A DNA stretch of 36,535 nt from Nostoc punctiforme NIES-2108 (lineage in GTDB: Bacteria > Cyanobacteriota > Cyanobacteriia > Cyanobacteriales > Nostocaceae). Made by a program: the position numbers and the translations under genes. Shown here piece by piece: positions 15,996-24,825 of the stretch; within the stretch, counting starts at the first letter, position 1; every line of letters starts with the position of its first letter. The stretch spans positions 1-36,535 of the forward strand of contig LXQE01000149.1 in the NCBI GenBank assembly GCA_003326195.1, written 5' to 3'. Below the pieces are notes generated by a model, which had not been told where the DNA came from, did no database searches, and was given only the letters and a program-made list of their open reading frames with translations.

Positions 15996-18122
15996 TCAAA
16001 AAGTTTTGCGTTCCTCCAAATTTGCCAATACCTCTGGGCGAGTTCGCCAAACAGGACGCAGTTGCTTGCGAGTAAAAAGTTGTAGTTGGTCGGTAATGTG
16101 GGGCGAACCAGGTTGAGTAGCGTTACCGTAGCTGAGTAAGGCCATTGCCCTAACTGGCTGAGAAAACTCAATGGCCGCGACATAACTATCACCAGCGACT
16201 GCTTGAAAGCGTTCATCAGTAGAGGGAGCAAAATTGAGGACGCGGAATATTCCTAGATCCCCATCGCCACCATTGGCAGGTAAATCTAAGTTTCCGCTAC
16301 GCACTCGGAAGACTTCACCCCAAGCAACATCTAGCTTTCCATAAGCTTTTTCGACTTTAGCTGCCGCTATTTGTAGCGCTTTCGCTGCACTTTCTGGGTC
16401 TTTTAAACCATCGGGTGTGGTACACCACGAGTTCTCATTCCAAGGAATACTAAAGGTTTGGTCTTGATCCATTTCTTGCCACCAAAAAGAAAACAATACT
16501 GCGCCTCTACTATCAGCATCAGCATTACGATTCCAAGCAGCCAAAATATCAGCAGCACGATGAGTTAATTGATCGCCATATTTTTGAGCCGCGGGAATTA
16601 AATCATCGAGGATGCGTTCTGCAAGTTCCATTTTGGTGGAATGTTTGTACTTAATCATTTCCACAAAAGAAATTTTTGGATCTTCAGCCAGCATTTTTGC
16701 AGAACTTTGGGCGCGGAAAGGCATTTTTCCTCGTGGAGCCATATAAGCAGGATAATCATCTGCTTTGATGGCAGATGGAAAAGTCGTTGTCCAAGGCGCA
16801 TCATTGGCATTTTGCAACCAACCACTAGGCGGATCAATCACACGCGGTAAATCTTGGTATGGGTGCATTTTTTTCCACAAAGTCTTAGATGTGTCGCCAG
16901 GAATTAAACCTTCCCAATATTGAAAGTCTCCCTGTTGACGAATCGGCACCAGACCGTTGAATAAGTGCATGATATGTCCTGCTCGGTCTGCATACATGAC
17001 GGTAAACATCGGTAGTTGCAAGCGTTTCAATACCTTTTGAAATTGGGTTAAGTTTCGGGAACGCGCCATATCCCACCACTGTTCCAACACACCGGGACGG
17101 TCTGCACCGACAACCCGCAGCGCCACAGCAAACCCATCTTTTTCTTGAACGACTGCACCGTGGACGGAACTTTTGACTAATAATGATTGTTCGACTAAGG
17201 AGCCATTTTTTTGCTTGACTTTTAACAAAAACTTTGATGTTGTAAAAGGACGGACTTTGCCATCAAAAAGATAACCATCATCAGTCAATTTCAACTTGTA
17301 TACATCCCAACCATCATGAGTATTGACAGTATGAGTCCAACCCAAATAATCGTTAAAGGCGATCGCTAAAACCGGAATTCCCACCAGCGCTGCTCCAGAA
17401 GCATTCATCTCTGGGGCGGTAATTTGTGCTTCGTACCAGACAAATAAATCCGACCATAACAAGTGGGGATTTGCCAGCAACATCGCCTTACCACTGGCAG
17501 AATGTTTAGGTGCGATCGCCCAACCGTTAGAACCAGCTTTCGATTGAGTATGAGTAATATCTGTTACCTGTTCTTGATTGACGATAAAAGTAAAATACAG
17601 CACTCTTTGCAAATGCGCCAACACATCCTCTGGCTTGACAGGTAATACTATTTTTAATTGCTCGTCAATCAAATCAGGATGGGCTTTGGCATAAGTATTT
17701 ATCCCACTGGTAAAGGCATTTATATAACTACGAAAAGCTGGACTTTGTGCCCGATACCAAGAATTAGCGCGATTGGGTACTCCCATCGTCAGGACCCATT
17801 TATCAGATTCTAAATACTCTTCTCCCCAGTATTCGGCTGCTTTTCCCCTAGCTTGACCATAGAGGCGTAACAGCAAGTTAGCATGACTCTGCATTTGTGC
17901 CCAACCAAATGCCTGGAAAGTGCTTGGAGCATCTTTACCATATATATGCGGTATGCCGTAAGTATCCCATAATATCTCTGTAGTTTTGGGTGCAGTCGCA
18001 AAACTGTTATTTGCCAAAACTACAACTAAAATAGCACTGAGGATAAAAGCTAAAAATCTAGAGAATTTTCTTTTCAGTATTGGCTGATCAAATTGCCACA
18101 AATACATCCCAATATTCAACAT
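15996..18122 (-). CDS. Penicillin-acylase-family Ntn hydrolase
   Basis: A 708-aa exported amidase of the penicillin G/AHL acylase family. Such enzymes cleave themselves into alpha and beta chains and hydrolyse acyl amides. A basic, hydrophobic N-terminus (KRKFSRFLAFILSAILVVVLANNSFA) is the signal peptide. The alpha chain has ILWDTYGIPHIYG and FGWAQMQSHANLLLRLYGQ. The expected self-cleavage site is AG|SNGW with nucleophile Ser198, followed by HLLWSDLFVWYEAQIT. Substrate is not readable from sequence: acyl-homoserine lactones and acylated siderophore precursors (as with PvdQ in pseudomonads) are both known for the family. The iron-transport remnants on the same strand make the second attractive, by inference only. 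The start has no visible Shine-Dalgarno; Met6 is possible. Confidence 0.9.
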   Translation of the reverse strand: MLNIGMYLWQFDQPILKRKFSRFLAFILSAILVVVLANNSFATAPKTTEILWDTYGIPHIYGKDAPSTFQAFGWAQMQSHANLLLRLYGQARGKAAEYWGEEYLESDKWVLTMGVPNRANSWYRAQSPAFRSYINAFTSGINTYAKAHPDLIDEQLKIVLPVKPEDVLAHLQRVLYFTFIVNQEQVTDITHTQSKAGSNGWAIAPKHSASGKAMLLANPHLLWSDLFVWYEAQITAPEMNASGAALVGIPVLAIAFNDYLGWTHTVNTHDGWDVYKLKLTDDGYLFDGKVRPFTTSKFLLKVKQKNGSLVEQSLLVKSSVHGAVVQEKDGFAVALRVVGADRPGVLEQWWDMARSRNLTQFQKVLKRLQLPMFTVMYADRAGHIMHLFNGLVPIRQQGDFQYWEGLIPGDTSKTLWKKMHPYQDLPRVIDPPSGWLQNANDAPWTTTFPSAIKADDYPAYMAPRGKMPFRAQSSAKMLAEDPKISFVEMIKYKHSTKMELAERILDDLIPAAQKYGDQLTHRAADILAAWNRNADADSRGAVLFSFWWQEMDQDQTFSIPWNENSWCTTPDGLKDPESAAKALQIAAAKVEKAYGKLDVAWGEVFRVRSGNLDLPANGGDGDLGIFRVLNFAPSTDERFQAVAGDSYVAAIEFSQPVRAMALLSYGNATQPGSPHITDQLQLFTRKQLRPVWRTRPEVLANLEERKTF

Positions 18123-18170
18123 GATAGTTCGATTAAATTAATTTGACTGGAAAAATTTAGTGACTTTCGT

Positions 18171-18450
18171 CTATATTCCGTAAACTTTTCTAAGTGGTGG
18201 TTGTGGGATGTGTATTAAAAGCATGGTAGTAATTGCACAAGTAAAAGTCAGGATATCAATCAGCGAAATTCCCACCAAGCGGATTACATGGTATGAGTAG
18301 CCAGCAAAAGCTGGCGCCATAATTTTTGCACCATAAGTTGATAAAAATTCCTACTAGGGCAGGAATAATGCTTTTGAGGTAGCATCAATCCCACAGATGC
18401 CGAATAGGCCAGCGATTGTATATTATCGATAATGCTTGACACTAGTTCTA
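18171..18450 (-). pseudogene. Degraded MFS exporter remnant
   Basis: Two pieces of a major facilitator protein lie in different frames. QSLAYSASVGLMLPQKHYS matches the family's 'DAFQ..AYSAxxxLLVPKxHY' segment. Downstream, APAFAGYSYHVIRLVGISL and then IDILTFTCAITTMLL and IPQPP match the 'xAPALAGxL...GVxLIDxxTF...RIPxPP' segment. Tandem stop codons at 18351-18356 and a frameshift separate them, and no start codon or remaining helices are found. MFS_3-type exporters of this kind often accompany siderophore genes. It is a relic, just upstream of the acylase. Confidence 0.6.
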
Positions 18451-18665
18451 GAAATCCTCAAAAGCTATCTGCGACTAATTTGCATCTAACTCTAGCGCTA
18501 TTAGGAGAGATTATCATAAAGCCTCCACCTGAGCAAGCATTTATCAAAACTTCTGAATTTTATAAATCTGACTAAGGTTGTGCGATAAATCCTTATATAT
18601 AAGTCTTTTTAAGGTATTGGTATAGCAAAAATTAAGTAACAAAAACCTAACTTAAGTTTTGTCAT
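18451..18665. other. Non-coding sequence before the MFS remnant
   Basis: About 215 bases without a convincing frame. It is probably the decayed 5' portion of the exporter region, but no match can be read with confidence. Confidence 0.3.
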
Positions 18666-19895
18666 CTATCTTTTGATAGGTTTTTTAGAAATTATTTTTT
18701 GAGTAAAAGATAATAATAATTTGTAATTAGAAATTACTTGGTATTGCACCATATCCCATGCGTTTAGGCAAACAACTAAGTCTGATGAAGTCAGGATTGA
18801 GCCGAAATGCATAAAACGTGCAATATCCCATTCTGCTAAAAATTGCAGCATTACATCATAACTAATTATCCCGCCAGTATCCAAGATGTCATAACGCACT
18901 AAGGGAATACCGTTATCTCCCGAAAATAGCAATCCGCCATCTTGAACTTCAAAAAAGCGAGTGAAAGGATCGTATTGTACTAGTGTGGGTAAACGCGATT
19001 CCCCAAATAAAGCTCTAGCTGCATCGGGATTTTCTGCCAAAAAACGGCGAATACAGATACTTAACGGTGTTTCATTACCCAAAACTCCGGCATCCGCAGT
19101 ACCGTAAAGTGATGCAAAATCATAACAAGGATTTTGTGAACCAACTCTTTGGGCAACTAAACTTCGCCATTCTTCACTAAAAACTTCTCCCGCCATCACT
19201 AATTTAATCTGATATTGCTGCCACTCCACACCACGAGCGATACCAGTATCAATCACATCTTTCAAAAATGGCGGGTATCCCAATAACACCACTTGCTCAA
19301 ATTCTGAACCTAGTTCTTGGACAACTCGCAAGATTTCTTCTTTGTTGTTACCAGGAGTAATTACAGTGATGAGATAACCTTTACTAGCAAGATAACGACA
19401 GCAATTAGTAGTAAACATTCCACCTACCCAAGTGCCTAAAGTGAAACAAATCACTGCTAAGGTACGTCTGCTATCTGTATAGAAACTATCGTGAAAAATC
19501 TGTTCAAAGCGTGTGGCGATTTGGAGTTCATCTGTGAAAAAACGAGGCCAAAATGTCGGTTTACCACTAGAACCTGATGAAGCAGCTATTATGTCGCACG
19601 CTTCTAGTTGTCCGTTACGGCACAAGTCAGGTAAGGGATAACGCAGTATATAATTTTGTTTAGCGATCGCTGGTAGTTTTTGAAACTCCTCTAAGGTTTG
19701 AATAGTCGCGGGATTAATTTCCCTTTCTGCTAAAAATGCCTTGTAGGCTGGTACATTCGCCGCCACATCGTGAAATAAACTCAAAGCTGCCGAAGTTTGA
19801 GTGTTGAGATGCCTTTGCAGTACAGTTTCTAGGGGGGTAGACAAAAAATCTTCAAATGCTTTAATTACTTGCTGCTGTCTTGATTTGCCGTTCAT
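18666..19895 (-). CDS. Phenylacetate-CoA ligase/F390 synthetase-like enzyme, C-terminus replaced
   Basis: An adenylate-forming enzyme of the PaaK/CapK type, which activates a carboxylic acid with ATP. The phosphate-binding loop is AASSGSSGKPTFW near residue 105. LFHDVAANVPAYKAFL, MAGEVFSEEWR, DFASLYGTADAG and FSGDNGIPLVRYDILDTGG follow in the normal order. Full proteins continue into a C-terminal lid with the catalytic lysine. Here the family pattern stops at SYDVMLQFLAEW (about residue 348), and the last 60 residues (from DIARFMHFGS) have no family resemblance. The lid is missing, so activity is doubtful; the gene may be a truncated pseudogene. The start ATG has no visible Shine-Dalgarno. 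Confidence 0.75.
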   Translation of the reverse strand: MNGKSRQQQVIKAFEDFLSTPLETVLQRHLNTQTSAALSLFHDVAANVPAYKAFLAEREINPATIQTLEEFQKLPAIAKQNYILRYPLPDLCRNGQLEACDIIAASSGSSGKPTFWPRFFTDELQIATRFEQIFHDSFYTDSRRTLAVICFTLGTWVGGMFTTNCCRYLASKGYLITVITPGNNKEEILRVVQELGSEFEQVVLLGYPPFLKDVIDTGIARGVEWQQYQIKLVMAGEVFSEEWRSLVAQRVGSQNPCYDFASLYGTADAGVLGNETPLSICIRRFLAENPDAARALFGESRLPTLVQYDPFTRFFEVQDGGLLFSGDNGIPLVRYDILDTGGIISYDVMLQFLAEWDIARFMHFGSILTSSDLVVCLNAWDMVQYQVISNYKLLLSFTQKIISKKPIKR

Positions 19896-20030
19896 GACGC
19901 TTGCTTATTTATTCTGAAGTAGAACCAACACCGTTAAAATAATTCGTAATTCGTAATTCGTAGAATATCCGAAAATGAGGGTATGCGCGTTGTAGTCATT
20001 CAATAAAACCTTAATTTATCCTTCAGCACC

Positions 20031-21722
20031 ATGCAGCTCTATTGCAGTAAACAACACACAAATAATGGTAGTAACCGCTTTTGCACCCATTGTGGTGAAC
20101 CATTACCTCTTGCTGTGGGACAGGTTGTGGATAATCGCTATCAAATTATCCGTCATTTAGGACAAGGCGGCTTTGGACGCACCTATTTGGCGGAAGATAT
20201 CAATAAATCACATCAAACCTGTGTGCTGAAGGAATTTGCACCCCAAGTACAAGAAAATCAAGATTTACAAAAAGCTAAAGAGTTATTTGAGAGAGAAGCG
20301 AATGTCCTGAAAAAACTCCAGCATCCACAGATTCCCCGTTTTCACGCCTCGCTACAAGTGAAGATAGGCAGTAAAGATTTTTTCTTTTTAGTGCAAGATT
20401 ATGTGGATGGTGACAATTACTACCAGTTATTAGAACAGCGTGAAAGTCAAGGAAAAACCTTTAGTGAAGAGGAAGTAATCACCCTCCTGCAACAGATTTT
20501 ACCTGTCTTATCATACATCCACTCACGAGATGTAATTCACCGTGATATCTCTCCCGATAATCTAATCTGGCGGCGTTCTGATAATTTGCCAGTGCTGATT
20601 GATTTTGGGGGCGTCAAGCAATTGCCAGCTTCTCAAGGTTTTTGGCGTACCAAGTTGGTTGGAAATAACACTCTGCTAGGTAAAAAGGGCTACGCTCCAG
20701 AAGAACAGCTACGGCAGGGAAAGGCATTTTTTAGTAGTGATTTATACTCTTTGGCGGTGACAACATTAGTGTTGCTTACAGGTAAAGAACCGCAGAAATT
20801 ATACGATAGCTATCAGGGAATTTGGGGATGGGGCAAGGAAATCCAAGTTAGTCCCAAACTAGAAGCAGTGTTAAAAAAGATGCTGGCTTATAGACCAAGC
20901 GATCGCTATCAACGATCCGAGCAAATCCTTAGAGATTTACCGTCGCCAACTGCGACTAAATCCCCAGCTAATTATATTACTAGCAAAATCAAGACGATGG
21001 TCGTTGCTCCGGGAAGACAACGCGCCAGTGCTATTGTGAGCAGATTTCAGAGGCAAACGCAAGCGATCGCTAAACCGAGAACTTTCCCTGCTTGGATTCG
21101 GCCTTTTGTGATGAGTTTAGGGGGAACGGCTTTAGTTGGATTAACTTTAGCGGCGGGAAATGCAGCCATTCGCGCCGTAACTTCAATCACGATCCCATCA
21201 ATTTCATTACCTTCATTACCGCAAATCCCACAGTTTCCAACTGGAAAACCAGCCGGCGACAAAGGAAAAAATAGCGACCTCCAGAAAATTATCAGTCGTC
21301 GTCAAGAGTTAGAAATTACTGAAGGATTTTTTATTCGCACAGTAGATGATTTATTTTATACAAAAAAACCAGAATTAAAGGGACGTAGCCTGACATCTAA
21401 ACCTGAAGACACTGGTTTACGAGATGAATGGTCTGGTATCGCTGACGATTTATTGGATAAACTAGAACAGGCTAACCTCAGTACAGCAGCTCGTCGGAAA
21501 TTGGGGAACTATAGTCAAAAAGATTACGATACATGGAGACAACAAGCGCGAGCGGGGCAGTTTGGGAACTATACAATCGATCAGTTGACCAAAGACACAA
21601 ATGAAAAATTCGATCGCTTGTTTCCCGATCAGCAGCGTCGGAAACTCAATCAACAGACTTTTGGTCAAATTTGGTATGCGATCGCAGCCGATCAAGTCAG
21701 TAAAGTAAAATCTGGCAAATAA
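20031..21722 (+). CDS. Zinc-ribbon Ser/Thr protein kinase, membrane anchored (copy 1)
   Basis: A 563-aa Hanks-type kinase. Residues 4-22 are a zinc ribbon (C5, H9, C18, C21). The kinase domain, about 37-305, has the complete set: GQGGFGRTYLAED glycine loop, VLKEF Lys, HRDISPDNL catalytic loop, IDFGG (DFG) and GYAPEEQL. A linker and one membrane helix (about 358-385) lead to an outside C-terminal domain (about 420-563) with RGRSL/RGRTL-, PEDxxLRxEW- and IGQIWY-type motifs shared with the next gene. I do not recognise that domain. Signalling across the inner membrane is inferred. The neighbouring kinase is a tandem paralog 64 bases downstream. The start is ATG in a sequence lacking a strong Shine-Dalgarno. 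Confidence 0.92.
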   Translation: MQLYCSKQHTNNGSNRFCTHCGEPLPLAVGQVVDNRYQIIRHLGQGGFGRTYLAEDINKSHQTCVLKEFAPQVQENQDLQKAKELFEREANVLKKLQHPQIPRFHASLQVKIGSKDFFFLVQDYVDGDNYYQLLEQRESQGKTFSEEEVITLLQQILPVLSYIHSRDVIHRDISPDNLIWRRSDNLPVLIDFGGVKQLPASQGFWRTKLVGNNTLLGKKGYAPEEQLRQGKAFFSSDLYSLAVTTLVLLTGKEPQKLYDSYQGIWGWGKEIQVSPKLEAVLKKMLAYRPSDRYQRSEQILRDLPSPTATKSPANYITSKIKTMVVAPGRQRASAIVSRFQRQTQAIAKPRTFPAWIRPFVMSLGGTALVGLTLAAGNAAIRAVTSITIPSISLPSLPQIPQFPTGKPAGDKGKNSDLQKIISRRQELEITEGFFIRTVDDLFYTKKPELKGRSLTSKPEDTGLRDEWSGIADDLLDKLEQANLSTAARRKLGNYSQKDYDTWRQQARAGQFGNYTIDQLTKDTNEKFDRLFPDQQRRKLNQQTFGQIWYAIAADQVSKVKSGK

Positions 21723-21754
21723 GACGACTGGAGATTGGGGACTGGGGAAGAGTA

Positions 21755-21789
21755 ACAAATGACAAATGACAAATGACTAATAACAAATG
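21755..21789. repeat. Heptamer repeat ACAAATG containing a start codon
   Basis: Units at 21755, 21762, 21769 and 21783 with a variant at 21776. The last ACAAATG supplies the ATG of the second kinase. Confidence 0.85.
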
Positions 21790-23946
21790 ACAAAAATATA
21801 TTGTTCTAAAGGACATGAAAATTCCCCAGGTAGTCGCTTTTGTCTCCAGTGTGGCGAAAATTTGTTGGATACGCCCATGAGTTATGGTATCCAACCGGGA
21901 CTGACTTTAGGCGATCGCTATGTGATTGTGCGTCAAATTGGCCAAGGTGGCTTCGGACGCACTTATTTAGCTGAAGATGTCAACCGTTTCCGCGAACTTT
22001 GTGTTTTAAAAGAATTTTCTCCCCAAGTTCAAACAGCTTACGTTGTCCAAAAAGCTGAAGAACTGTTTGAGAGAGAAGCGAGTGTTCTTTATAAACTGCA
22101 ACATCCCCAAATTCCCCGCTTCCGGGAACTGCTGCGGCTGAATTTAGGGGGCAAAGAATATCTGTTTTTGGTACAAGATTATGTAGAAGGGGAAACTTAC
22201 AATTCTTTATTAAATACCCGGATACAACAGGGTTTGCGCTTTACAGAAGTGGAAATACGCCAATTGTTCCAGCAAATTTTGCCAGTGTTGGAATACATCC
22301 ACTCACTAGGAGTAATTCATCGAGATATTTCTCCAGATAATTTAATGCTTCGCACTGTTGACAAACTGCCAGTTTTAATTGATTTTGGCGGTGTCAAACA
22401 AGTAGTAGCAACCGTAGCTTCCGAATATTACCAACCCGGTATGGTTGCACCTCCGCCAGCACCAACCTTATTAGGTAAAATAGGATTTGCGCCCCCAGAA
22501 CAAATGCAAACTGGGTTAGTATCTCCCCACAGCGACTTGTATGCTTTGGCCGCAACAATGTTGGTTTTACTGACAGGAAAACAACCCCAAGAATTAATTG
22601 ATACCTATACTCTTAGCTGGAAATGGCGACGGGAAGTTAATCTGAGTCAAGATTTGGCACAGGTATTAGATAAAATGCTATCGGCTAGACCAAGCGATCG
22701 CTATCAATCAGCCCGTCAAGTACTCCAAGCCCTCAACTCACCCCAAGCGAACTATCCGCCAACTCAATATCCCACTCCACCACAACCCACATCCGCCACC
22801 ATCGCCGTCTCTCCACCTCCCCCACCTTCCCCAACCCCTGCATATCCCTCATATCCCTCTTCTTCCCCCTCTTCTTCCTGGTGGACACCAACAAAAACCT
22901 TTCTTGTGGCGGCGCTAGTCGCTGGTAGTGTGGGCTTAATTTGGTGGGGATTGAATGGCAGACGAGATGTCGGGCAAGTCGACCCTAATCCTACAGCCAG
23001 TCCTATTCCAACTAGCGAACAACCAACCGATCCTTTAGCCCAATATTCGCCAGCAGAACGAGAACGCAAAGAAAGATTAAGCGATCGCCGTCAACAGTTG
23101 GGTATTGACTCTAACTTCTACGTGAACTTGGTGAATCAAGTTTTTTGGGACAGAAATCCCAGTTTACGGGGACGTACTCTCAGCAATGGCCCTGAAGATG
23201 AGAGTTTGCGCGCAGAATGGGATACAACAGCTTCGGAATTGTTGGAAAAGCTTGCACCACTGAGTAATAATGCACGCCAAAAGCTGGGAACTTACACAAC
23301 TGCTGAACGCGATCGCTGGAAAGTGGCAGTCAACAAAATCAACGTTGGTAGTCGTTCTTTGTATGATTTGGGAGATACTGCATTTTTACGTGTATTTCCT
23401 GAGCAGCGGGGTAAAAGTTTTCAAGGTCAGCCCATCGGACAAGTTTGGTACGGATTTGTTAGCGATCAACTTAGTGCAATCCTTGGCGGTAGCGCTTTCC
23501 AGAAACTTGTCTTCGATCCTGGGGCTACTGGCAAAACAGTCAGCAGTACTCTCCAACCTGGTGGTGGTAAGGTATTCATTGCTGGACTTGCCAAAGACCA
23601 ATCTCTGGATTTGAAACTAGAAGCAAATTCCCAAGTTTTGTTATCAGTCTATTCACCCTCTGGCAAAATTCGATTTTTAGAAGATTCTACTAAGCGTAGT
23701 TTGTCAACTAAATTACCAGAAAATGGATTTTATGAGTTTGTTGTAGTTTCCACAGCAACTAAACCAGTAGATTATCAACTCACTATTACAGCGGAAAATC
23801 CCACCCCTCCCCCATCGCCAACACCAACGCCCACGGAAACATCCACGCCTACACCAACTCCCACGCCCACGCCAACTCCTACACCAATTCCCACAGAAAC
23901 CGCCACTCCTACACCGACACCAACGCAGGAGACAACGCCTCAGTAG
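21787..23946 (+). CDS. Zinc-ribbon Ser/Thr protein kinase with PPC domain and TP-rich tail (copy 2)
   Basis: A 719-aa paralog of the preceding kinase. It has zinc ribbon YCSKGHENSPGSRFCLQCG, glycine loop GQGGFGRTYLAED, VLKEF, HRDISPDNL and IDFGG, so the kinase looks active. A Pro/Ser linker precedes a membrane helix (TFLVAALVAGSVGLIWWGL, about 363-385). The outside part has the same unknown domain as copy 1 (RRQQLGIDSNFYVNLVNQVF... IGQVWYGF). It is followed by a PPC-type beta domain (about 570-680: GKTVSSTLQPGGGKVFIAGL) and a repetitive Thr-Pro tail (about 684-719). The start codon lies in a heptamer repeat with no Shine-Dalgarno. The extra PPC domain suggests a different ligand from copy 1, by inference. 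Confidence 0.92.
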   Translation: MTKIYCSKGHENSPGSRFCLQCGENLLDTPMSYGIQPGLTLGDRYVIVRQIGQGGFGRTYLAEDVNRFRELCVLKEFSPQVQTAYVVQKAEELFEREASVLYKLQHPQIPRFRELLRLNLGGKEYLFLVQDYVEGETYNSLLNTRIQQGLRFTEVEIRQLFQQILPVLEYIHSLGVIHRDISPDNLMLRTVDKLPVLIDFGGVKQVVATVASEYYQPGMVAPPPAPTLLGKIGFAPPEQMQTGLVSPHSDLYALAATMLVLLTGKQPQELIDTYTLSWKWRREVNLSQDLAQVLDKMLSARPSDRYQSARQVLQALNSPQANYPPTQYPTPPQPTSATIAVSPPPPPSPTPAYPSYPSSSPSSSWWTPTKTFLVAALVAGSVGLIWWGLNGRRDVGQVDPNPTASPIPTSEQPTDPLAQYSPAERERKERLSDRRQQLGIDSNFYVNLVNQVFWDRNPSLRGRTLSNGPEDESLRAEWDTTASELLEKLAPLSNNARQKLGTYTTAERDRWKVAVNKINVGSRSLYDLGDTAFLRVFPEQRGKSFQGQPIGQVWYGFVSDQLSAILGGSAFQKLVFDPGATGKTVSSTLQPGGGKVFIAGLAKDQSLDLKLEANSQVLLSVYSPSGKIRFLEDSTKRSLSTKLPENGFYEFVVVSTATKPVDYQLTITAENPTPPPSPTPTPTETSTPTPTPTPTPTPTPIPTETATPTPTPTQETTPQ

Positions 23947-24825
23947 AGAGTCATCCTCTGCATCTATCTGGAGTAGAGTGTCTCTACGTGAATTGAAAAA
24001 GAATGGAGAAGTCAGAATTCAGAATTCAGCAATCTTTGAGTGAGGGATTCAGACCCGCCACTCAATTGTTGCACCACCAAATCTACGATTTGGTGAGGGT
24101 CTTAAACCAATCTATTCAACGTTCGACTGAGCGCTCACGCCGAAGTCCGGTAGTCGCGCAGAATTCATGCTGACTTCTGACTTCTGACTCCTGAATTCTG
24201 TTTCGATAAAATTTATGGGAAGCATCCTAATGCAAGCAAAAATACACAGGACTGGCACAAAAACCTAATTTTCCGATCCCAAATAACTATATAAAATCTG
24301 ATGTTGAAACTTAACTTAACAACGATACCACCTTCATCTGAAAAATCTCGCAACGTTCACCAAAAAGAACAGTAGTTTTAAACAATATTTAATTAAATTT
24401 TACAGCTATTTTTTAATGTTTTAATCAATCGCATTTATGGCATTTTTAAGATTTGTTAAAGATGTTGACGTAACCTTGTAATTCATGATATGTAATTAAG
24501 TACAACGTGGGTTCAAAAAGATTTAGAAAAAGAACCAAAATATTTCAGCTAATTACTTACCATTTGGGTAATCATCAATTAAGGAATTTTCAGGAAATTG
24601 ATTATCTAATTTTGTAGAGTAGGTGTCTCGTTCGCCCGCAACCAAAGATGGGCTTTTCGGGTCAGCCTACAATAAATAGTTGGATATTTTTTTCTTTAGA
24701 AGTTCCTAACCAAATAATTAATGTTTTCTAACTTAGAGATTACTTAAATGGCAAGTAATCTACAATGAATAGTTCTTTGACTGAGGCTGAACTTACGTAT
24801 TAGTGAGAAACTCAGGAGAGATAAT
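23947..24825. other. Long intergenic region with a repeat element
   Basis: No gene seen in about 880 bases. At 24011-24200 lies a repeat-like stretch bounded by CAGAATTCAG and CTGAATTCTG, with the perfect hairpin CACCAAATC-TAC-GATTTGGTG at 24075-24095. GTAGG...CCTAC around 24620-24670 with inner CGCCC/GGGC could fold. The rest (24200-24600) is AT-rich; promoters of the RTX gene are presumably here. Confidence 0.4.

Noticed and set aside
15974..16231. Longer N-terminus for the exported helical protein
   Set aside because: It overlaps the acylase gene in another frame, and a good signal peptide starts at ATG 15973.
22764..23069. Minus-strand Gly/Glu-rich frame
   Set aside because: Antisense to the proline-rich linker of the second kinase; compositional artefact.
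24620..24672. Riboswitch-like fold upstream of the RTX gene
   Set aside because: Weak pairing, 150 bases from the gene, and no match to a known class.
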